Both the position numbers and the translations under genes were made by a program. A model generated the notes under the pieces. It was not told where the DNA came from, made no database searches, and saw only the letters and a program-made list of their open reading frames with translations. From assembly GCF_000715075.1 (NCBI RefSeq), contig NC_134101.1, positions 194,452,103-194,516,102 of the forward strand: a DNA stretch of 64,000 nucleotides, given 5' to 3'. Shown here piece after piece: positions 55,436-64,000 of this stretch. This DNA comes from Nicotiana tabacum. Its lineage: Eukaryota; Streptophyta; Magnoliopsida; Solanales; Solanaceae. Within the stretch, counting starts at the first letter, position 1; every line of letters starts with the position of its first letter.

Positions 55436-57445
55436 TTACCCGTTTGATGCTGATGGCTCAATTGGCCCAATGACATCCATGCCCCAAATGACAAAGGGCC
55501 ATGGTACGGATATCGTATGTAATTCAGATGGTGGAGAATGAATCAAATCTCCATGCACTTGGCACTGATGACATTTATGCACGAAACTGATACAATCTCG
55601 CTCCATAGTGAGCCAGTAATAACCTACTCGGAGAATCTTCTTTGCTAGCATGTACCCACTCATGTGCGGTCCACAGACTCCAGAATGTACTTCGGTCATA
55701 ATAGCTGTAGCCTGCCTAGCATCTATGCATCTCAGCAGCCCAAGATCTGGAGTCCTTTTGTACAGAACCCCTCCGCTGAAGAAAAAACCGCTTGCCAACC
55801 GCCTAATCGTTCTCTTTTGATCACCTGTGGCTTGCACTGGATACACCCCCATCATGATGTATTCCTTGATATCGTGAAACCAAGGCTCCCCATAAAGCTC
55901 TTCTTCCACCATATTGCAATAAGCGTGCTGATCGTGGATTTGAATCTGCAAAGGGTCCATATAAGCCTTATCGGGATGGTGCAACATTGACGCTAGACTA
56001 GCCAAAGCATCAGCAACCTCATTGTGAATCCTTGGAATATGCCTGAACTCTATTGATTGGAACCATTGACAATGATCCTGCAAGCACTGTCGGTACGGTA
56101 TGAGCTTTAAATCTTGTGTTTCCCATTCTCCTTGAATTTGGTGCACCAGAAAGTCCGAGTCACCCAAGACCAAGACTTCCTGGACACCCATATCCACAGT
56201 CATCCTCAAACCCAAAATGCATGCCTCATATTCAGCCATGTTGTTAGTACAGTAGAACCGAAGCTGAGCCGTAACAGGGTAGTGATGCCCTATTCCAAAA
56301 ACAAGTACCGCTCCTATCCCAACGCCTTTCATGTTAGCAGCCCTATCAAAGAAAAGTTTCCATCCTGGCTTTTCAATCTGTTCCAATTCATCAACGTGCA
56401 TTACCTCTTCATCAGGGAAATAAGTCTTCAAAGGTTCGTATTCTTCATCCACAGGATTCTCAGCCAAATGGTCGGCCAATGCTTGTGCTTTCATTGCAGT
56501 CCGAGTCACGTAGATAATGTCAAATTCTGTGAGCAAGATCTGCCACTTTGCGAGCCTTCCCGTGGGCATAGGCTTCTGGAAGATATACTTCAATGGATCC
56601 AAGCGAGAGATGAGGTAAGTAGTATAAGATGACAAATAATGTTTCAACTTCTGGGCTACCCAAGTTAGGGCGCAACACGTCCTCTCAAGATGAGTGTACT
56701 TAACCTCGTAAGAAGTGAACTTCTTGCTGAGATAATATATGGCCTGATCCTTCCTGCGAGTGATGTCATGCTGTCCCAACACACATCCAAATGAATTGTC
56801 CAAGACCGTCAAATACAGAATCAGAGGTCTCCCTGGTTCTGGTGGGACCAACACAGGTGGATTTGACAAGTACTCCTTTATCTTATCAAATGCTTCCTGA
56901 CATTCATCTGTCCACTTGACCGCAACATCTTTCTTTAACAGTTTGAAGATAGGCTCACAAGTCGTCGTTAGTTGAGCAATAAACCTGCTGATGTAATTTA
57001 ATCTCTCCAATAGACTCATCACCTCAGTCTTGTTCTTTGAGGGTGGCAATTCCTGGATAGCTTTGATCTTTGACGGGTCCAATTCAATACCTCGGCGGCT
57101 GACTATGAATCCCAACAACTTTCTAGACGGAACACCGAACGCGAATTTTGCAGGATTGAGCTTGATATTGTACCTGCGAAGCCTTTGGAAGAACTTTCTT
57201 AGATCTCTGACATGGTCAGACTACTTTCTAGTCTTTATAATTACATCATCCACATAAACCTTGATCTCCCTGTGTATCATATCATGGAATATGGTCATCA
57301 TCGCCCTCATGTAGGTTGCCCCAGCATTTTTAAAACCAAATGGCATGACCCGATAGTAGTATGTTCCCCATGGTGTGATGAATGCCGTCTTTTCTACGTC
57401 CTCATCATCTATTAAGATCTGGTGGTAGCCCGCATAACAATCCAC
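55436..57445 (-). pseudogene. RT fragment, dual RNase H and integrase N-terminus of element B
   Basis: RT: YAGYHQILIDDEDVEKTAF, MPFGFKNAGATYMRAM and catalytic YVDDVIIK, then a stop (57221-57223) in place of a Gln before the thumb. The first half of the palm, with the first catalytic Asp, is missing: about 55-60 residues lost at the junction near 57446. Long intact frame 57118-55436: RT connection and RNase H (ILYLTVLDNSFGCVLGQHD; YYLSKKFTSYE), then a second, archaeal-type RNase H (KLFFDRAANMKGVGIGAVLV; NNMAEYEACILGL; VLGDSDFLVHQ; HNEVADALASLASM), the mark of the Tat lineage, and the integrase zinc site (HSGVCGPHMSG...CHQCQVHG) with the first Asp (WGMDVIGP). Confidence 0.9.
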
Positions 57446-57474
57446 CGGGTGACCCGAATGACTTTAGCCTCAAA

Positions 57475-57943
57475 CTATTTGGTGACCTCTTCCTTAATCT
57501 TCACACTCAAATCAGTTTTAAATTTTCTCAGCTTCTGCTTGATAAGGGGGAATTCCGGGTCGGTGGGCAATTTTTGAACCACCAAGTCAGTGCTTAGACC
57601 TGGCATGTCGTCATAGGACCATGCAAAAACATCTTTATACTCGAACAATGCTTTAATTATCCCCTCTCTGAGTTGTGGCTCAAGATGGACACTTATTTTA
57701 GTTTCCCGGACATTATCTTGGTCCCCTAAATTGACTGCTTTTGTATCACTGAGGTTAGACTTGGGTTTTTCTTCAAAATGGCTTAGTTCTTTACTAATCT
57801 CTTCAAAGGCTTCATCCTCGTCGTGTTCCGATTCACCATCACACTCTATTTCTTGAATTACTATTTCAGAATTAGATTGGCTTTTAAGACTGGGCCGGAG
57901 ATTCCTCATGCATGTCATATCATTGAAGCCAGCATAAAAAGAG
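57475..57943 (-). pseudogene. Exon after the intron: RT N-terminal extension of element B
   Basis: Starts SFYAGFNDMTCMRNLRPSLK and passes through an acidic linker to DVFAWSYDDMPGLSTDLVVQ and LPTDPEFPLIKQKLRKFKTD, the usual lead into RT. It stops at EEVTK (57475), in place of a Gln. With the preceding exon it forms one frame across the intron. Confidence 0.8.
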
Positions 57944-58122
57944 CTGTACAAGAAAGAAAAGAAAAACAAAAATAAAATTATCAGGAAGGAAGAAAAAGGG
58001 AAATTGAATTTCATTGAAATTAAAGATAACAAGGTTTATACATCCAAATGGACGGAACCTAGAATCTGAATTACAACCTTGGAATAATCCAGATAAACAG
58101 AAAGAAAATCAAAGCAAACTAC
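57944..58122 (-). other. Ogre-type intron between protease and RT (179 nt)
   Basis: On the minus strand donor GAGTTTTG/GTAGTTTGC and acceptor TTTCTTTCTTGTACAG/CTCTTTTTATG, with a long pyrimidine tract. Splicing restores the frame EFCSFYAGFND. Without splicing a TAG stop is met at once (58121-58119). An intron at this place is an established hallmark of Ogre elements. Confidence 0.7.
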
Positions 58123-59864
58123 CAAAACTCCTTCCTGGTGGGGAGAGGAGTAGCTTTCCAATTGTTAATCTTTGTACTGGGCCCAACACACTGCACATCC
58201 ACTTTACTCATACCCTCTCCAGCTTCCAACATGTTCACATCGACGAATAACCTCTGGAACTTTTCAATCAAATCTCTATCTACATCAACCACTGAACTGG
58301 GAACTGTTTCCACTGGGCGTTTCTTGATGCCAGGCCTAACAAATGACCTGAAGAGCCGTGGGATGGGCTTTGGGAGGACCCAGGTCCTCTGTTTTAACTT
58401 TCTAGATCTTTTCACGCCCGTAGCTGTGGGCTTGAACTCCAAACCAAATGTATCCAAGTTTTTTGGGGAGAGACACCGGCTGTATGATACCTTGCAGAGA
58501 TGCACACAAACCCTTTCCCGGTACGAAACCATTTTTCAACATTTCGGTAGCTACCATGACTGATGTGGTAGCTACCCTCGGGGTTGGAATGCACTTCCCT
58601 TCTGGAATTTTCTCTACCGATACCGTGTCAAAAACCTGATAAACATATGGCCCCTTGTCATCCTCTAACTCTATGAACGGAACAATGGCATCGTTGGGAA
58701 CACACCAATTATCTTCGTCGTGCACAACGATTTCCTATCTATCCCATTCAAACTTGACCATTTGATGTAGAGTAGACGGGACCGCTTTGGCAGCCTGAAT
58801 CTAGGGTCGACCTAATAATAGATTGTAAGAAACAGCCATATCGAGCACCTGGAACTCCATGGTAAATTAAACTGGCACTATTGTAAGCTCAAGCACTATG
58901 TCCCCGACTGAATCTTTCCCCCCACCGTCGAATCCCCGAACGCAGATATTGTTCTTGTGAATTCTATTCTTTCATCATCCACCTTCAACTTGTTCAGAGT
59001 GGAGAGTGGGAAAATGTTCGTGCTGGAACCATTGTCAACCAATACCCGAGTAACCACGGAATCTTCGCATTTCACTATCAGATAGACGACTCTATTGTGC
59101 TCGGTATCCTCCATGGGCAACTCATCATCAGAAAAAGTGACCCTGTTCACCTCAAATATCTTGTTAGCTATCTTTTCCAAGTGGTTTACAGAGATTTTGT
59201 CAGGAACGTAGGCCTTATTCAGGATCTTCATCAAAGCCCGACGGTGCTCGTCTGAATGGATCAATAATGACAATAATGAAATCTGAGCCGGTGTCTTCCT
59301 TAACTGCTCCACAATGGAATAATCCTGCACTTTCATCTTTCTCAAGAACTCCTCAGTCACAGTTTTCTTCACTAGCACTGGGTTGTCCTTGGAGCTTTTA
59401 GCTTTTCTTAACTCTTCGGGGGAAAAACATCTCCCCGATCGAGTCAAGCTATGAGTCTCACATACTTCTTCTTTAACTTCTTTCCCCTTGTAAGTCACTG
59501 TTACTCATTCATAATTCTATGGGACTACCCTGCTGTTGACTATTGGCAATTGAGATACCGGCTTGATGATGACAGGGTCTGTGCGGGCACCTTCCACAAT
59601 TACAACAGGCTTGTTCTCCATTCCTGGCACAACCACTTTCGCTCTTTTATGTTTCCCAGCAATGTCACTTGAGGACCCCTTCTTGACCACTACAGATGGT
59701 TCACTATTTTCCCCATTCAACTTGATCACAGACTTCTCACTTGTTGACTTTTCGAATGCCCTAGCTTCACTGGACCGAATCATCATGATAGTTTGCGAAG
59801 GCTTCTTAGGATCCCCTTCCTTATGCACTATCTCAATCATATTCGTCTCTTGATGCGATGACAC
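58123..59864 (-). pseudogene. Protease region of element B with G-patch-like segment
   Basis: In order: linker (59864-59517; ETNMIEIVHKEGDPKKPSQ), SLTRSGRCFSPEELRKAK, then the retropepsin site VTRVLVDNGSSTNIFPLSTL (Asp-Asn-Gly-Ser at 59040-59029). Downstream, after frameshifts (about 58950-58740), DKGPYVYQVFDTVSVEKIPE and a Gly-rich segment LKNGFVPGKGLCASLQGI (58545-58432) resembling a G-patch, then a basic linker to LPTRKEF at the intron donor. Stops near 59500, 58890, 58800 and 58735 make it non-functional. Confidence 0.75.
58432..58545 (-). other. G-patch-like domain downstream of protease
   Basis: NGFVPGKGLCASLQGI followed by PV and a GYIWFGVQ-type end keeps the Gly spacing of G-patch domains (hydrophobic-Gly-x-x-x-Gly-x-Gly-Leu-x(4)-Gly); one Gly is Cys here. 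Betaretroviral proteases also carry a G-patch C-terminally. Confidence 0.5.
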
Positions 59865-61717
59865 CGGGTTCTGGTTGATATTAGGTGCTTCCAGAGCTTG
59901 ACCCCAATCCGATTAGTATCAATGAGCTCTTGAATAGCTGTTTTCAATTGGCAGCACTTCTCTGTGTCATACCCTGGGGCACCAGAGAAATATTCGCAGC
60001 TCACGGAGTGATCAAGATTCCTCGGGGGAGGATTTGGCAATTTTGGTTCAATCGGACTCAGCATACCCAATTGTCTCAACCTGTGGAATAAACTGGTATA
60101 GGATTCTCGCAATGGAGTGAAAGTCTTCTTCTTCTGCAACTTCTCATTCTTGGTGGCCTGATTGGGTCGGAAACCTGTTCCAGGGGTATTTTGGTAGGCT
60201 CTTGGGGGTGGATAGGCATTTTGTGGAGCTGGGTAGATACTTTGTGGAGCTGGCGCATACCATTGCGCGTGAGCGTGAGGTTGAGTGTATGTTTGTTCAT
60301 GATGGACAGAAAAATGGGGATCTGGCAGTGGGTAGTAGTGTCGTGGTAGGCTATATGGAGTGTGGTAGTAAGTTTAGTGACAGGGTTAAAGCTGGTTATA
60401 GTAATGTGAAGGGCCCCTAGATCCGACCTAAGCTCCCGACTCAATTGTCGCAACATCCTCTTTCTTCTTCTTCCCGAGTACACCCCCAGTACCATTTTGA
60501 ATGGCCTAGGTGGTCGCTTTAATTGCTTAGTAGCTCATGATTTCATTAGACTTGAGTCCCTCTTCTACCATGCCTCCCATTTTTACAACCTCATTAAAGG
60601 ACTTGCCCACTGCTGACACCAAATGACCAAAATAAGTGGGCTCCAAGGCCTGCAAAAAATAATCAACCATCTCGCTTTCTTTCATCAGAGGGTCAACCCT
60701 CGCTGCTTTCTCCCTCCAACGGAATCCATATTCCCTGAAACTCTTACCAGGCTTTTTCTCAATCTTCGTCAATGACAGACGGTCTGGGATAATTTCAAGA
60801 TTGTATTTTAAATAGCAGGCGAAGGCTTGGGCCAAATCATCCCATGTGTACTACCTATTGTGATCTTGTCTGGTATACCATTCCAATGCCGATCCGCTCA
60901 TACTTTGGTTGAAGTATGCCTTCAGTAATTCATCTCTTCCGCCTGCCCCTCTCATCTTGCTACAAAATACTTTTAGGTGTGCTACTGGGTTACCATGCCC
61001 GCCGTACAGATCAAACTTAGGCATCTTGAACCCTACTGGTAACTGAACATTTGGGAACAGACATAAATCCTTATAGGCCACACTTACTTGTCCTCCCAAC
61101 CCCCTCATATCTCTGAACGATTGTTCCAAGCTTTTGACCTTTCTGATCATCTCCTCGTGTTCGGGATTTTTGGGTGGCTTCTCGGTCTCTGCCGGGAGAT
61201 CTAGATGAGGGGTGTAAGAATATGGTTCCGGGACTTTGAAGGTGGGCTCAGGGGGATAATACTGGTTGTCGTGAGTCTGGAAGAGAGGCTCAATGGAAGA
61301 CCGTTGTAATGTAGCAGGTGGAGGTGCCACAAAGACGGGTGCGACTGGTGGAGGAGGGTATGGGACTTGTTTGGGTGGTGGAGCTTGTGATGTATGGGAA
61401 GTGGTGCCATAGCACTGTTGGTAGAGGGGAAAGGCTGGAGATGAGTTCATAGTGGGAGGTTCCTAAGGTTGATCCAATTATGGGATATAAGTAGGGTTGG
61501 CGGGATAAAGCGGTGGTGGATGCCCCTTTGCCTAGGCCTGGTACATTTCAGCCATTTGCTGCTTTAACTTATACATATCTTCCTTCATCGCATTAATATC
61601 CAATTCTTCCACCTCTTTTGATAGATCAACAATACTTACCTCCGGTTCTTGGTTGGCCATGTTCAGTTTGTCTTTTGATCGGGTATTGTAGGAGTGAGTT
61701 GATAGAATGCCAATCAA
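59837..61717 (-). pseudogene. Gag of element B
   Basis: Begins near 61717 (NTRSKDKLNMANQEPEVSI), with MYKLKQQMAEMYQA matching element A. A Pro-rich stretch (61450-61280), then the capsid: SVAYKDLCLFPNVQLPVGF, MPKFDLYGGHGNPVAHLKVF, and in the next frame (60835-60527) YNLEIIPDRLSLTKIEKKP and FREYGFRWREKAARV. Further on (60139-59837) a zinc-knuckle remnant CEYFSGAPGYDTEKC in which a Cys and the His are replaced by Phe and Tyr. Stops at 61532, 60850 and 60527 and frameshifts break it. Confidence 0.85.
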
Positions 61718-61719
61718 CT

Positions 61720-62329
61720 AACCACCTGCCTAAACTCAATATATTACAAACAACCTGGTTATCGATTAGGGTTTTAACATATTGGTAACCACACATTTTG
61801 GGGAATGAATGCACCTAAGCAGTTAACCATTTCTATTATGCATTTGATCGGCTGCTTGCGTCATCCCGGCTTTTCCTTTTTCCTTTTTCTTCTTTTCTTT
61901 TCACTCTTGCCTTTGCTTTCTCTTTGTTTTTATCCTCTCATTTCTCTCTTGTTTTGCCATTGTTTCTTTCTCTTGGTTTTCTTATTTTTCTCTCTTTTTC
62001 CTTTCTTTTTCTCTCTTGTTTTTCTTTTTTTAGGGGTACGGTTGAATCCTATGGAGATTGCCTACATATCATAACCCCGCATGAATCAGACCGAGCGTAG
62101 TTCTGGGAGAGATAAAAATAAATAACAAAATATTTTGGGATTTTTAATTTTCATAAAAAGCAAACGCTTTGATTACAAAGACTCAAAACTAATAGACTCA
62201 AAAGAAACTAACAGACTCTGATGAAAGAACGAGCTACAGACTCCAAAATAAGCTATCAACAAAAGAAAATACAGACTCGAAAACCAATGATAGACTCCAG
62301 AAGAAAGAAAATACAGACTTAAGTGAAAA
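61720..62329 (-). other. ORF1-gag spacer of element B
   Basis: Contains hairpin copy 3 (62055-62103), followed on the sense strand by a purine run (about 62030-61870). Several TAGACTC / AGACTCnnAA repeats stand at 62180-62320. No gene. Confidence 0.65.
62055..62103 (-). repeat. Spacer hairpin motif, copy 3 (element B, ORF1-gag spacer)
   Basis: On the minus strand CTACG (62100-62096) pairs with TGTAG (one G-U); the inner stem TCATG/TATGA has one G-U. Confidence 0.6.
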
Positions 62330-64000
62330 TCACGAATACATCAGTGCCTCCAATCCTTCCCTAGGAACACCAACCGGTCTTGCAGCAGGCCTACTTGCCA
62401 TGTCATCTTGGAGCCGATAGAGTTCCTCCATTATCTGACGGACGAAGATCATTACAGTAGCGAAAAACATGGACCTCGTCATGTCCTCACACGCACTGCA
62501 CTTCATGGTAATGTAGTCAGCAATCCTTCGAACTCTCTCTCTCATAATGCCCTTCTCTTGCAACAGACAGCCAATCTGATGGGATCTAGCCTCTATGACC
62601 TGAGTGGCAGCGCAGTTTTATTCTTGCAAGTGCCGCAAGTCCTCTTCCAACCGTGCCATTAAGGCATAACAATGTTCTCTTTCAGCCTTAAAATTTTTGG
62701 CTTGTTTAGCCATTTTACCCTCGAGGTTGCCAATTGCCTTTTCCCAACCTGTGACCCCTCTTTCATATCTTTCTTTCATTTGTTGAACGAAAGCTGCACG
62801 CCTTTCGACACTTTTAGCCAACCTTTCTTGTGCTTTTGCTAGTTCAGACTCAGCTTTCTGCAGGTCATCTTCATAGTCACATACCTTTTGAGTAAGGTTA
62901 TAAATGAGCCTTTCATCTTTCCTGCTTTGACCTAGGTTCTCTGTTTCAATTTTCAACTGTCGAACCTGGGCTCTAAGAGTTTCATTTTCTCGCACCAATC
63001 TCCTTCTCTCGCCCTCGGCCTCTTGTGCCTGTAAATCATTGTTGAAGGTGACTTTTCTCAACTCTTCTCATAGGTCATGGATGGTGGCCTTATATTCCTT
63101 TTCCTTCTCCCCGCAGGCTAACCTCTCTTGAATTTTATATTCAAAGTCTTGAACATGAGGCCTTTTGGCGGGCCTCTCAGGCTCTGGCTCGTTATTTACA
63201 CAAGACATTTTCTCAAACCAAGCTGCATAGTTTAGATCTACTTCTCCCTTGGCGATGTCTGGTACCTGAGTGCCATTGTTTAGATACCAGCAGCTATTAC
63301 AATCTTGTTGAACTACAACCTCGGGCAATGCATCTTCTGGATGTAACTCTATGACCTGGGTGCTTAGATCTTCATCTTCGGGCACAATCTGATACCTTCC
63401 CAATTGCCTCAAGACCCTCTGCGGTGCATACGGTTGAATACTCCTTACACCCATTAACCTCAGGTAGCCCTTGTTAGTAGTCATATATATGACTTCTGTC
63501 CTCAGGAGCCATCCTATAGTCCACTCGATCTGACCTGCGTTGAGAACTTTCAAGTGGGAGACCCATGCTTCAAACCCTTCTGGTGCGTTGTAATCCTTTA
63601 CCCTCTCCTCATAACTGGTGATGAAGTTATCCGGGCTGGAACCATAACTCATGAATCTGGGATGATGGCGAAGGTGCTCGATCAACCACATTTGCAGAAG
63701 GATGTTGCAATCTTCAAAGAATTGAGCCCCTACTTTGCATAAAGTCAATGCTCGATAAATATCTGCCAGCACCAACGGGCAAGTGTATGATCTTCCTTGG
63801 TGGTGAGGATTTGTGCAATTCTAGCCATACGAATATCACCGTCCCTTTATCATTTGGAAAACCCATGATCCCCAAGAATGCCACAATAAATGCGAATCAG
63901 CGATGAATTTGCCAAAGGCCCTTATCTTGTTTGTTGCTCAGACACTTTTCATGCGTTTCAAAACCAGCAGAGTGCCCGAACCTGAAGTATAAGAAATGGA
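62330..64000 (-). pseudogene. ORF1 of element B (DUF7745-like domain plus coiled coil)
   Basis: From the right edge: FPNDKGT (about 63855, in another frame), then VLADIYRALTLCKVGAQFFE, LLQMWLIEHLRHHPRFMSYG, WTIGWLLRTEVIYMTTNKGY (63775-63068). After a stop (63068) come the coiled coil AEGERRRLVRENETLRAQVR and AKQAKNFKAEREHCYALMAR (63061-62618), and a C-terminal part MFFATVMIFVRQIMEELYR with KCSACEDM (62563-62330). Collinear with 43730-45776 of element A. Function unknown; the coiled coil suggests self-association. Confidence 0.75.

Larger units (their letters stand above)
46935..64000 (-). mobile_element. Ogre-like Gypsy element B (5' end outside the window)
   Basis: On the minus strand: ORF1 (from beyond 64000 to 62330), spacer, gag (61717-59837), protease with G-patch-like segment (59864-58122), intron (58122-57944), RT, RNase H, second RNase H, integrase (57943-54642), repeat-rich 3' UTR and 3' LTR (50638-46935). 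It lies inside gag of element A, which belongs to the same family. All frames are damaged. Confidence 0.9.

Overview
The window is plant nuclear DNA. It carries one spliced host gene in a dense field of LTR retrotransposons, with plant-type GT/AG introns, AT-rich introns and several Ty3/Gypsy families. Repeat style and protein flavour suggest a dicot, most likely Solanaceae (Nicotiana-like). That is recognition from memory, not a database search.

Layout. 1-784: end of a Tat/Ogre-like LTR. 785-4388: deleted Gypsy remnant (one LTR, gag, antisense coiled-coil ORF, no pol). 4663-6625: small non-autonomous LTR element without coding capacity. 7561-18116: host gene for a NEN-type (DEDDh exonuclease) protein. 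It has six exons, a hAT remnant in intron 1 (8265-9041) and a 4.9-kb Ty1/Copia element (9807-14709) inside exon 2. If the Copia element and one copy of its 5-bp target duplication are discounted, the exons add up to 1113 nt, an uninterrupted 370-residue frame. 18529-19022: probable solo LTR.

19437 to the right edge is one nested pile. A Tekay/Del-like Gypsy remnant (from 19437) was split in its gag by a 14-kb Athila-like element on the minus strand (21348-35379, target duplication CATCC). Its 3' LTR is cut at 38329 by an Ogre-like element on the plus strand (A, 38329-46934). A's gag is cut at 46935 by a second Ogre-like element on the minus strand (B, 46935 to beyond 64000). B shows the Ogre hallmarks: LTRs near 4 kb, an extra ORF upstream of gag, an intron between protease and RT, a second (archaeal-type) RNase H, and a tandem-repeat 3' UTR.

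All retroelement proteins seen here carry stops, frameshifts or deletions, so none looks autonomous. The Copia copy is the youngest dated insertion (3 differences between its two 387-bp LTRs). The most unusual signals are non-coding: a covarying two-stem hairpin repeated in the spacers of both Ogre-like elements; CpG-palindrome arrays just upstream of LTR TATA boxes in two unrelated Gypsy families; and a copy of that array-plus-TATA arrangement upstream of the Athila env-like ORF, which looks like an internal promoter with its own intron.
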